From: Methanobacterium_D sp040373355
GTDB lineage: Archaea > Methanobacteriota > Methanobacteria > Methanobacteriales > Methanobacteriaceae
Length of the DNA: 64,000 nt
Assembly (NCBI RefSeq): GCF_047495555.1
Contig: NZ_CP166866.1
Span: forward strand, 620,001 to 684,000
Direction: 5' to 3'
The notes beneath the pieces were generated by a model, which was given only the letters and a program-made list of their open reading frames with translations, was not told the DNA's origin and did not search any database. Both the position numbers and the translations under genes were made by a program. This document shows, piece after piece, positions 9,684 through 17,148 of the stretch. Position 1 is the stretch's first letter, and each line of letters opens with the position of its first letter.

Positions 9684-10925
9684 ATGGAAATTAGCCTTAT
9701 TTTGAAATTTTTAATCTCTTTTGCAATAGGGGCTCTAATTGGAACGGAAAGAGAACGTAAACAGCTTAAAATCAAAGAATTTGCAGGCATACGGACTTTT
9801 ATGCTTATAGCTGTATTTGGGACATCATCAGCTTTCTTATCTACATTTTATCCTAATTTTATTGTTATAGCATTTTTGGGCTTTACTGCTATGATTGGTT
9901 TAAGTTATATCGCAACTACACGGGAAAATGAAGATATAGGAATTACCACTGAAGTAACTGCCTTTCTCACTTTCATTTTAGGTGCACTCTGCTTTACAGA
10001 TGAGGGAGTGCAGATTGTTCCAATTCTAGCAATTATAATAACTACTTTACTTGCTGTAAAACCATATTTACATAAATTTGCAAGGAAAATAAGCCAAAAA
10101 GAACTAATAAATACGCTAAAATTTCTTATAATTGCTTTTGTGATACTTCCTTTGCTTCCAGACCAGACCTTTGGACCTCTTAATGTGTTTAATCCCAATC
10201 AAATCTGGCTTATGGTTGTTTTTATATCGGGAATTAGTTTTGCAGGATATGTATTGATGAAATTTGTAGGTGCAGAACGTGGAATAAGTGCAACTGGAAT
10301 TGTAGGTGGGCTTGTATCAAGTACTGCAGTTGTAACGGCCATGGCCGCTCGAGTTAAAGAATCAGAGTTTGTTCTAAGGGCAGCAGTTTTTGCTGCAGTC
10401 GTTGCAAGTTCAATGATGTTTTTAAGGGTATTATTTGAAGTGGTAGTAGTTAATCCAAGTCTTATAGGCCTTTTAGTTGCACCCATGCTTATTATGGGTA
10501 TTTTAGGTATTGCCCTTGGATTTATAGCATGGAAAACAACAAATGTAAAAGAAATTAAGGCTGATGTAAAACTTAAAAACCCTTTTTCACTTAAACCAGC
10601 TTTAATATTCGGCGGATTATTTTTAGCAATATTATTTGCATCCAAGATTGCAGATATTTATTTTGGAAGCAGAGGATTATATATTACAAGTATCATTTCA
10701 GGAGTTGCAGATGTTGATGCTATAACAATAAGCATGGCTATTCTTGCAAGAGATACAATATCTCCTGATGTTGCTGTAACTGCAATAACTCTTGCTGCAA
10801 TTTCAAATACAGTAATAAAGTTTTTAATCGCCATGTTCTTTGGGACAAGGAAATTTGGATATTTAATAGGCGTAATATTTGCCATTATAATTGGTGCAGG
10901 CTTATTAGCAGTTTTTTTTGTCTAA
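9684..10925 (+). CDS. MgtC/DUF4010-type integral membrane protein
   Basis: A 413-residue polytopic membrane protein of unknown physiological role. Residues 1-130 resemble the MgtC/SapB domain (ISFAIGALIGTERERKQ, EFAGIRTFMLIAVFGTSSAF, NEDIGITTEVTAFLTFILGALC). The rest matches the DUF4010 type (GGLVSSTAVVTAMAARVKES, ISGVADVDAITISMAILARD), and about ten hydrophobic helices are visible in total. MgtC relatives are linked to magnesium homeostasis, but this is not proven for archaeal members. The ATG has no Shine-Dalgarno. ATATTTAA lies about 25-30 nt upstream, which suggests a leaderless or nearly leaderless transcript. It is divergent from ilvD. Confidence 0.85.
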   Translation: MEISLILKFLISFAIGALIGTERERKQLKIKEFAGIRTFMLIAVFGTSSAFLSTFYPNFIVIAFLGFTAMIGLSYIATTRENEDIGITTEVTAFLTFILGALCFTDEGVQIVPILAIIITTLLAVKPYLHKFARKISQKELINTLKFLIIAFVILPLLPDQTFGPLNVFNPNQIWLMVVFISGISFAGYVLMKFVGAERGISATGIVGGLVSSTAVVTAMAARVKESEFVLRAAVFAAVVASSMMFLRVLFEVVVVNPSLIGLLVAPMLIMGILGIALGFIAWKTTNVKEIKADVKLKNPFSLKPALIFGGLFLAILFASKIADIYFGSRGLYITSIISGVADVDAITISMAILARDTISPDVAVTAITLAAISNTVIKFLIAMFFGTRKFGYLIGVIFAIIIGAGLLAVFFV

Positions 10926-11088
10926 AATGGCTTCTATATTTTTAAAATGAGAAAGAATATTCCATATTTTGAATTTATAAACAAATTTAAATAGTGCAAA
11001 CCTTAAAATTTTATGAGTAATGGATTAAATATAATTTTAAATTCTGATGTTTCAATAGTTTCAAATTTTAGTAGTTATAGGTGATAAG

Positions 11089-12912
11089 ATGCGAATACTT
11101 TTAATTCATTCTGATTATTTAAGGTATAAAACTAAACAAAAAACAAAAATAGCAGAAAAAATCGAAGAGGAAAAAAAAGGCGGAGAATACGACAACGCCT
11201 TAGTTGTATTTACAGCAGTTGAAAAGGAAGATGAACAAAATAAGGCAGATATTGTTGAAAATGCAGTATCAGAAATAATAAATGTTTCAAGCCAAGTGAA
11301 ACCAGATAATGTGATAATTTATCCTTATGCTCATTTAAGCTCATCTTTAAGTTCCCCTCAAGCTGCAAAAGAAATTTTAAAGGAAATTGAATCTAAATTA
11401 AAAGAAAAAGACTTAAATGCGTCAAGAATCCCATTTGGATGGTATAAGTCATTTGAAATTTCATGTAAAGGACATCCTCTTTCTGAACTTTCAAGAACAA
11501 TAACTGTAAAACCTAAGGAAGAAGAAAAGAAAGAAGAAGAACCTTCAAAATGGTATATTTTAAGTAAAGGAGAACTTTACGGCCCTGAAAAGTTTAAATT
11601 CGAAAATGAGGATCTCAGAAAACTCACTGATTATGAACTTGGTAAGTTAGAGTCGTCTGGAGAAGAACCGCCTCATGTAAGACTCATGCGTGAAAAGAGC
11701 CTTGCTGATTACGAACCCTCCGCCGATGTTGGTCATCTACGATGGTATCCTAAGGGAAGATTGGTTCGTGATCTTCTTTCAGATTACGTTTACAACCTTG
11801 TAACAGAGTACGGTGCTATGCCTGTTGAAACTCCAATAATGTATGACCTTGCAGATGAAGCAATAAGGACGCATGCAGATAAATTTGGAGAAAGACAGTA
11901 CAGGATGGGCACTAAAAAAGAACTCATGTTAAGGTTTGCTTGTTGTTTTGGAGCATTTAGATTACTTTCAGATTCATTTTTAACATGGAAAAATCTTCCA
12001 GTAGGAGTCTATGAGCTTTCAACATACAGTTTTAGATTAGAAAAAAGAGGAGAAGTAGTTGGACTTAAAAGGCTTAGAGGATTTACAATGCCTGATTTCC
12101 ACTCAGTATGTGCAGATATCCCAGGATCAATGGAAGAATTTGACAGGCAAATTACAATGTGTATGCAGACTGGAAAAGACCTTAATGTAAATTATGAAGC
12201 TATTTTCCGTGCTACAGCAGACTTCTATGAAGGAAATAAAGAATGGGTGCACGCAGCAGCAGAAAAAATGGGAAAACCAGTACTTCTTGAAATTTTACCA
12301 AGACGTAAACATTACTGGATTGCTAAAATGGACTTTGCAGCTATTGATTACCTTGGAAGACCTATAGAAAATCCTACAATCCAAATAGATGTTGAAAGCG
12401 CTGAAAGATTTGATATAACATATATTAATGAAAATGAAGAAGAGGAATATCCTATAATTATTCATTGCAGCCCAACAGGAAGTATAGAGCGTGTTATAGG
12501 TAGTTTACTTGAAAAAACAGCTATTGAATTGAATGAAAAACCTCCAATGCTCCCTATTTGGCTTTCGCCAACACAAATTAGAGTACTTCCAATTGCTGAA
12601 AGACATATGGATTTTGCAATGTCTTTAGCCGAACAATTGAAGGGAAATTCCCTTAGGGTTGATGTTGACGATCGTCTTGAAACAGTAGGTAAAAAAATAA
12701 GGAACGCTGGAACAGAATGGGTGCCTTATACTATTGTTATCGGAGACAATGAACTTGATAGCGATAAGTTCACAGTCAATATCCGTGAAAATGGTGAAAG
12801 AGTTTTAATGGATAAGGAAGAACTAGTTGCTAAAGTTAAATCAGAAATGGAAGGCATGCCATTTAGACAGCTTCCATTGCCAATGAAATTATCTAAGAGA
12901 GTTAATTTTTAG
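11089..12912 (+). CDS. thrS: Threonyl-tRNA synthetase (archaeal type)
   Basis: Class II aminoacyl-tRNA synthetase of 607 residues. The N-terminal domain (1-145, MRILLIHSDYLRYKTKQKTK) is the archaea-specific Ser-Thr editing domain related to D-aminoacyl-tRNA deacylases, not the bacterial TGS/SAD module. The catalytic core runs from about residue 195. Motif 2 lies in YSFRLEKRGEVVGLKRLRGFTMPDFHS, and CCFGAF and HCSPTGSIERVIG (motif 3) follow. The C-terminal anticodon-binding domain is LPIWLSPTQIRVLPIAERHMDFA to the end. An AGGTGA-type Shine-Dalgarno precedes the ATG. It is monocistronic, with a hairpin terminator behind it. Confidence 0.97.
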   Translation: MRILLIHSDYLRYKTKQKTKIAEKIEEEKKGGEYDNALVVFTAVEKEDEQNKADIVENAVSEIINVSSQVKPDNVIIYPYAHLSSSLSSPQAAKEILKEIESKLKEKDLNASRIPFGWYKSFEISCKGHPLSELSRTITVKPKEEEKKEEEPSKWYILSKGELYGPEKFKFENEDLRKLTDYELGKLESSGEEPPHVRLMREKSLADYEPSADVGHLRWYPKGRLVRDLLSDYVYNLVTEYGAMPVETPIMYDLADEAIRTHADKFGERQYRMGTKKELMLRFACCFGAFRLLSDSFLTWKNLPVGVYELSTYSFRLEKRGEVVGLKRLRGFTMPDFHSVCADIPGSMEEFDRQITMCMQTGKDLNVNYEAIFRATADFYEGNKEWVHAAAEKMGKPVLLEILPRRKHYWIAKMDFAAIDYLGRPIENPTIQIDVESAERFDITYINENEEEEYPIIIHCSPTGSIERVIGSLLEKTAIELNEKPPMLPIWLSPTQIRVLPIAERHMDFAMSLAEQLKGNSLRVDVDDRLETVGKKIRNAGTEWVPYTIVIGDNELDSDKFTVNIRENGERVLMDKEELVAKVKSEMEGMPFRQLPLPMKLSKRVNF

Positions 12913-12927
12913 CTAGTCTTAGATAGT

Positions 12928-12966
12928 ATAGAAGATTTAATTATACTTCTATTTCTCTTTTTTAAT
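12928..12966 (+). terminator. Hairpin plus T-rich tract after thrS
   Basis: ATAGAAG (12928-12934) pairs with CTTCTAT (12946-12952) across an 11-nt loop and is followed by TTCTCTTTTTT. It lies 16 bp beyond the thrS stop codon. Archaeal termination mainly needs the T tract; the hairpin is supporting evidence. Confidence 0.5.
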
Positions 12967-13031
12967 ATTAACACTAAAATTAACAAAAAAGTATAGATGA
13001 ATCTATACCAAGCATCTAATTTATTTACATT

Positions 13032-13277
13032 TTATCTTATTTTTTGGAAATTAACATCTTTGTTACTATCTTTTCTCTCCATTGCGATCTGTGTTTGAGA
13101 ACCAATTATGCCATCAGTAACAATTTTTTCTGTACTTTGAAATTGTATAACTGCATCTTTAGTTTTTTCTCCAAAAACGCCGTCTTCTGTCCCTGCTTTA
13201 TATCCATGATCATTTAACCAGTGTTGCATCTCTTTTACCTGTTCTCCTTTATCTCCTTCTTTCAACATATGACGCAT
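13032..13277 (-). CDS. Small peptidoglycan-binding-like (PG_binding_1) protein
   Basis: The 81 residues are almost entirely one PG_binding_1-type module: LKEGDKGEQVKEMQHWLNDHGY, then EDGVFGEKTKDAVIQFQ, then TDGIIGSQTQIAM. The three-helix repeat is named for binding murein. Methanobacteriales have pseudomurein instead, so the ligand here may be pseudomurein or something else. There is no signal peptide or membrane segment, so export by the Sec route is not evident. AAGGAG lies 8 nt before the ATG. The gene stands alone, between thrS and the ParA locus. Confidence 0.85.
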   Translation of the reverse strand: MRHMLKEGDKGEQVKEMQHWLNDHGYKAGTEDGVFGEKTKDAVIQFQSTEKIVTDGIIGSQTQIAMERKDSNKDVNFQKIR

Positions 13278-13539
13278 TTTTCACACTCCTTAATATAATA
13301 GTATTACTTTGTAAATATAATGTAATAAAATTTTTGAATTTATAATCAAAATTGAATAACTATGATGGAAATTTAATTGAGTTTTAAATAGCTTATTAAA
13401 GAATAGTTGGGGGACTTATTTTCATATTTTTTACAAATATTGAACAAATCTAATAGTAGTACTTATGGACTTATTTTTTCTAAATTGCAACTACTATAAT
13501 TCGTTATATTATCTATCTTTAGAAAAATATAAGAATTAT

Positions 13540-13551
13540 AAGTTATAACTT
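13540..13551. repeat. Palindrome AAGTTATAACTT upstream of parA
   Basis: This is a perfect 12-bp palindrome 16 bp before the structured leader of parA. The same 12-mer occurs at 45520-45531, and variants cluster downstream of the par genes at 14951-15075. It could be an operator or a segregation site. In such AT-rich sequence chance recurrence is also possible. Confidence 0.4.
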
Positions 13552-13566
13552 AAAATTTAGAAGTAA

Positions 13567-13684
13567 TTTGGAGGTTCTCAAAATCTCTCAAAAATTCAGA
13601 GAATTTTTGGGGCACGAAAAACATAGTTTTTCGTAAGCTATGATTTTGGAACCCCAAAAATATTTTCAATATTTTTGGAGGCGG
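13567..13684 (+). promoter_or_regulatory. Structured leader of parA with alternative hairpins
   Basis: TTTGGAGGTT (13567-13576) and CAAAATC (13579-13585) can pair with GATTTTG (13642-13648) and AACCCCAAA (13650-13658). Alternatively CCAAAAATATT (13654-13664) pairs perfectly with AATATTTTTGG (13668-13678) across the loop TTC, with an outer CC/GG beyond a bulged A. The second pairing buries GGAGG (13677-13681), the Shine-Dalgarno of parA. Between the arms of the first stem sit two more hairpins: CAAAAATTC/GAATTTTTG (13589-13609) and ACGAAAAA/TTTTTCGT (13614-13634). The same core, without the inner insert, precedes alba at 37346-37401. The pairing is seen directly; a switch function is inferred. 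Confidence 0.7.
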
Positions 13685-13689
13685 CTTAA

Positions 13690-14457
13690 ATGGCTGAAAT
13701 AATCGCAATATTAAATCAAAAAGGTGGCTGTGGTAAAACAACTTCTGCAGTTAATCTTTCTACCGCATTATCTCTTAATAAACGAAATGTTTTGCTTATA
13801 GATATTGATCCCCAGGGAAATGCAACAACAAGCTTTGGAATAGCTAAAAGTGAGCTTGAAAATACAATATATACAACCTTAACTGGAAAAAACGATATGT
13901 CGGCTGCTATAATTAACACTGGCATTGAAGGATTAGATATAGTTCCAAGTAACATCTCATTAAGTGGAGCAGAAATTGAACTAAGTGGAGAAATAGGATT
14001 TCATTCAATATTAAAAGAGAAATTAGAACCTATTAAAGATTATTATGACTATATTTTCATTGATGTGCCTCCATCTCTTGGAGTGCTTACTATAAATTCA
14101 CTTGTAGCTTCAGACAGTGTAATTATTCCAATTCAAGCAGAATTTTATGCTCTTGAAGGTATGGCAGACCTCGTGGAAGCAATGGAACTTGTTGGAAATC
14201 GTCTTAACAGCCCCTCAAAGGTTAAGGGAATTTTATTGACTCTATATGATTCTAGAACAAGGCTTGGAAGGGATGTATATAATAATGTTATAGAGTACTT
14301 CGGAGACAAGGAAAACATCTTTAAAACCACTATACCTCGTAATGTTAAACTTGCAGAGGCTCCAAGTCATGCAAAGCCTTGTATTCTCTATGATGAAGAA
14401 TGTAAAGGTTCCACTGCATACATGGATCTAGCAGAAGAAATACTGGAAATGGAGTGA
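13690..14457 (+). CDS. parA: ParA/Soj-family partition ATPase
   Basis: A deviant Walker-type ATPase for DNA segregation. The 255-residue protein has KGGCGKTTSAVNLS (Walker A with the signature Lys, residues 9-24), LLIDIDPQGNATTSFG (Walker A'), YIFIDVPPSLGVLTINSLVASD (Walker B), and the Soj-like segment IIPIQAEFYALEGMADLVE. It resembles bacterial ParA/Soj more closely than MinD, since no C-terminal membrane-targeting helix is seen. The next gene starts 6 bp after its stop and encodes a short protein with a ParB-type N-terminal box, so the two are very likely an operon and partners. The Shine-Dalgarno lies inside the leader hairpin. Whether it acts on the chromosome or on a resident element cannot be told from this window. 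Confidence 0.93.
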   Translation: MAEIIAILNQKGGCGKTTSAVNLSTALSLNKRNVLLIDIDPQGNATTSFGIAKSELENTIYTTLTGKNDMSAAIINTGIEGLDIVPSNISLSGAEIELSGEIGFHSILKEKLEPIKDYYDYIFIDVPPSLGVLTINSLVASDSVIIPIQAEFYALEGMADLVEAMELVGNRLNSPSKVKGILLTLYDSRTRLGRDVYNNVIEYFGDKENIFKTTIPRNVKLAEAPSHAKPCILYDEECKGSTAYMDLAEEILEME

Positions 14458-14463
14458 AAAAAA

Positions 14464-14811
14464 ATGGCAACTGAAAATAAACAGGGCGGAGCTCTTGGTA
14501 AGGGACTTGATGCTTTAATTAGTAAAAAATACGTTAAGGAAGAAGCTAAACCATTTATTTCCGAAAAGTCAGAAGAAGATTTAGCTTTGAACAAACTAGA
14601 TCTAAATGAAGAAATCGTAAAAGAAATTTTAGCTGAAATAAAGAAAAATCCTCGTATTTCTCTTTGGTCTGCAAAATCTGCTGCAGTTTTAAGATATCTA
14701 CGAAAAACTGAACCTGAATTTAGTATAAGCAGTGAAGCTTCCCTTTTAATTGAGCAAGCTGTAAAAGAAAAATATCCTGAAATATGGGAACTATTCGAAG
14801 AACATATTTAA
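14464..14811 (+). CDS. ParB-box-containing small partner of ParA
   Basis: The 115 residues start with GGALGKGLDALI (residues 8-19). This closely matches the N-terminal ParA-contacting box of bacterial ParB/Spo0J proteins (LGKGLxALI). The rest lacks the ParB CTPase/HTH core: an acidic linker (residues 24-60) is followed by a helical C-terminal half (RISLWSAKSAAVLRYLRK, ISSEASLLIEQAVKEKYPEIWELFEEHI) that I cannot assign and that could bind DNA or dimerise. The ORF starts 6 bp after parA. Known ParB proteins are about 250-300 residues, so this is either a minimal adaptor or a strongly reduced ParB. The ParA-stimulating role is inferred from the motif and the operon. Confidence 0.75.
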   Translation: MATENKQGGALGKGLDALISKKYVKEEAKPFISEKSEEDLALNKLDLNEEIVKEILAEIKKNPRISLWSAKSAAVLRYLRKTEPEFSISSEASLLIEQAVKEKYPEIWELFEEHI

Positions 14812-14832
14812 TTTTCTTTAGGAAAATATTAC

Positions 14833-14855
14833 GCCCTTAAATTAATTTTAAGGGC
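14833..14855 (+). terminator. Inverted repeat after the par operon
   Basis: GCCCTTAAA (14833-14841) and TTTAAGGGC (14847-14855) form a perfect 9-bp stem with a 5-nt loop, 21 bp past the stop of the ParA partner. It probably marks the 3' end of the operon, although no long T tract follows on the plus strand. Confidence 0.45.
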
Positions 14856-14950
14856 ATATATATTCCAAATGCCATAAACAAAGCATTATACTTATTAGAA
14901 ACATAGTTTTTAACACTAGTAAATACATGTTTGTGGCAAGATTTGAAGAC

Positions 14951-15075
14951 ATTATAACTTATTTCTTATCACTTATAAATGATTACTAATAACATCTAAG
15001 TTATAAGTTAAAACTTATAACTACTAACTCAGAAGTAATAACTTAGAACTTAAAAGATATAATTTATAACTTATA
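14951..15075. repeat. Cluster of AT-rich TTATAACTT palindromes
   Basis: Within 125 bp there are ATTATAACTTAT (14951-14962), an 11-bp perfect inverted repeat AGTTATAAGTT (14999-15009) / AACTTATAACT (15012-15022), the near-palindrome AAGTAATAACTT (15033-15044) and TTATAACTTATA (15064-15075). They lie between the convergent ends of the par operon and the radical SAM gene. Iteron-like clusters next to parAB genes often serve as partition sites. An alternative is simple AT-rich sequence that acts in termination for both genes. Confidence 0.45.
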
Positions 15076-15089
15076 TATTTAATATAAAA

Positions 15090-16205
15090 TTAAACTAAAG
15101 TGCTCTGATATGATTTATTGAGCTTAATAAAAGGTTCAGCACGCTTAACTGCCACACCTAAATTTTTTAATTCTTCTAATTTACTTATTTTTGCGCCGCG
15201 TTTTCGGAGGGTTATAATACGATTAGCTGAAATTTTTCCAATTCCTGGCACTCTTATCAGCTTATCATAAGACGAATGGTTTATATCCAGCGGAAATAGA
15301 TCCCTATTAGCTAAAGCAAAGGAATATTTTGGATCTACATCTGTTTCAATGTTTCCATTTTCATTAAAAATAATTTCATCGAAGCTAAAGTTATATGAAT
15401 TAAGCAAATAATCGGCCTGATATAATCTTCCTGTCCTAAGTGGATGAGGCTCTTCCCGATGCTCAAGTGGAGTATTTTCTAGGGGATTAAATGCACTGAA
15501 ATAACTTCTTTTAACCTCATATTTGTCATATAGCCATTTAGTCCTTTTAAGAATTTCCTCATCAGTTTCATCAGTAGCACCGACAATAAATTGTGTAGTT
15601 TGTCCAGAAGGAGCAAGATTAGGATCTTTTTTAGATAAACGATTGATCCATTTCATACGTCTTAATATATCAATTTTAAAATTCTTAGTGCTTGCAAGTT
15701 CTTCAAGTCCGCCTTCAGTTGCAGATTCTATATTTACACTTACCCTATTTGCAAGTTGCATCCCTCTTTTAATAAGATCAAATGATGTACCTGGAAGAAT
15801 TTTAAGGTGGATGTAACCATCATATCCATAATTTCTGAGTATTCTTGCAACTTCAATCTCTCTTTCCATAGAGTCATCTATACTCCCTTCTATTCCTGAA
15901 CTTAAAAATAATCCTTCTACATATCTTTTATTGTAATAATCCATAAATATTTTGGAAAGCTCGAGTGGTTCGTATTTGTAAAACTCTAATTTACTCTTAG
16001 AATTATTCATGCAGTATTTACAGTCATTAGAACATTTATTAGTCATAAGTACTTTAAATATGGGCATGCATTGTCCATTTGGAGTAGTACTATTATAAAC
16101 TCCGGGGATCTTGCCTTCAGCATAGGTTTCGATATTACCAATTACATAGTTACATAAGTCGTATTTTGCAGAATCTCCAAGTGCTCTGAGTTTTTTCAAA
16201 TTCAT
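15090..16205 (-). CDS. Radical SAM protein with C-terminal helix-hairpin-helix
   Basis: The 371-residue protein has a radical SAM cluster motif CSNDCKYC near residue 53 (Cx3Cx2C), conserved segments LSSGI and LKILPGT of the SAM barrel, and a C-terminal helix-hairpin-helix LIRVPGIGKISANRIITLRK followed by a second HhH-like stretch (ISKLEELKNLGVAVKRAEPFI). This architecture matches the putative DNA modification/repair radical SAM family that is often encoded beside a uracil-DNA-glycosylase-like protein. No such partner is adjacent here. The reaction is unknown; the HhH part implies nucleic-acid binding. The gene is convergent with the par operon. Confidence 0.85.
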   Translation of the reverse strand: MNLKKLRALGDSAKYDLCNYVIGNIETYAEGKIPGVYNSTTPNGQCMPIFKVLMTNKCSNDCKYCMNNSKSKLEFYKYEPLELSKIFMDYYNKRYVEGLFLSSGIEGSIDDSMEREIEVARILRNYGYDGYIHLKILPGTSFDLIKRGMQLANRVSVNIESATEGGLEELASTKNFKIDILRRMKWINRLSKKDPNLAPSGQTTQFIVGATDETDEEILKRTKWLYDKYEVKRSYFSAFNPLENTPLEHREEPHPLRTGRLYQADYLLNSYNFSFDEIIFNENGNIETDVDPKYSFALANRDLFPLDINHSSYDKLIRVPGIGKISANRIITLRKRGAKISKLEELKNLGVAVKRAEPFIKLNKSYQSTLV

Positions 16206-16659
16206 TATTTTATAGTATATAGTAGGTTATAATTAGATTTTTTCATCTAAAAGTAATGAAAATTAGGTAGGATTATTGATTAGATATATTTAAATCAGTT
16301 CTAGAAGTTCAAATTAACTTTATTTATGAAAAATAAAAGAAATATGTAATTTTTGCCTGAAAAGATTTAATATTTGGAGTTAACTGAATTTCTGAATTAA
16401 ATAATATAGATATTAACGAATCGAATACATGAATTTTCAACAAATAAGCCTTTTTGGAAGGTAATCTATTAAAAATAACAATGGAAAAAGGGAATTTCTA
16501 TTTAGCTAATTTAATTCTTTATATTTTGCCCTTAAATTAAAAAATAGGCTACAAATGGCCGCTTTTTTAAATTTTAAACCAAAATACTTAAATAATAATA
16601 CTTATCATAAGAGTATTACAATTCCATTGGACATACTAAAAAAACCTGGAGGAGATATT
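16206..16659. promoter_or_regulatory. Intergenic region before the exported Cys-rich protein
   Basis: This is about 450 bp of AT-rich sequence between the divergent radical SAM and Cys-rich genes. An in-frame ATG at 16555 would extend the downstream gene, but ACTTAAATAA (about 16588-16597) looks like its TATA box. GGAGG at 16648-16652 looks like its Shine-Dalgarno, so the region is probably untranslated. GCCCTTAAATTAA at 16528-16540 repeats 13 bases of the hairpin at 14833; its meaning is unclear. Confidence 0.45.
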
Positions 16660-17073
16660 ATTAAGCGAAATACATACTTTATGTCTATAGTAGCTCTCTG
16701 TCTGGTTTTAGGTGGACTATTTTATTCAACACCTTTAAACAGCCAGATTCAACAAAATGAACAGATTCGGCCATTATCTGCACAGATGACTGGAGATTTA
16801 GTTCAGGTAGAAGCTAAATCTGTAACTAAAAAAGGAGGAGCTGTCTCTACAAGAGCAAAATGTTCTTGCAGTATGCTCACTGATTATGCAGTACACACTC
16901 AGTCTTGGTCAAATTATTGTCCTCAGTGCAATAGCCGTGGAACATTAATCTTTGAAAAGACAGGGGACTGTCCAGAAGGAATGGTACGCTGTACAAGCTG
17001 TGATGCTGATTTCTGCGCAGTTCATGGTAAAGAACATGTATATAAGGGCGCAACACGTTTAAGATCAGCTTAA
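16660..17073 (+). CDS. Small exported Cys-rich (zinc-ribbon-like) protein
   Basis: Function unknown. The probable start is the ATT at 16660, 7 nt after GGAGG (16648-16652). It gives a proper signal peptide: basic KRNTYF, hydrophobic MSIVALCLVLGGLFYS, then a polar mature part. An ATG at 16681 would lose the basic residues. The mature protein of about 110 residues ends in a Cys-rich domain containing CSCS, YCPQC, GDC, RCTSC and DFCAVHGKEH. The paired CxxC knuckles suggest zinc binding or disulfides outside the cell. The longer frame back to 16555 has no Shine-Dalgarno and would bury the signal peptide. Neighbours give no pathway clue. Confidence 0.7.
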   Translation: MKRNTYFMSIVALCLVLGGLFYSTPLNSQIQQNEQIRPLSAQMTGDLVQVEAKSVTKKGGAVSTRAKCSCSMLTDYAVHTQSWSNYCPQCNSRGTLIFEKTGDCPEGMVRCTSCDADFCAVHGKEHVYKGATRLRSA

Positions 17074-17148
17074 ATATATAGAATCTCTCTTTTAAATTTT
17101 TTTATAAAATTACTAATTTTTAAATAATATCATTACTCATTAAACAAT

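Noticed and set aside
10199..10645. 148-codon minus-strand ORF
   Set aside because: Lies opposite the MgtC/DUF4010 gene; Thr/Ile/Pro-rich composition typical of antisense frames.
14833..16540. Repeat of GCCCTTAAATTAA at 14833 and 16528
   Set aside because: Only 13 AT-rich bases shared and only the first copy forms a hairpin; probably chance.
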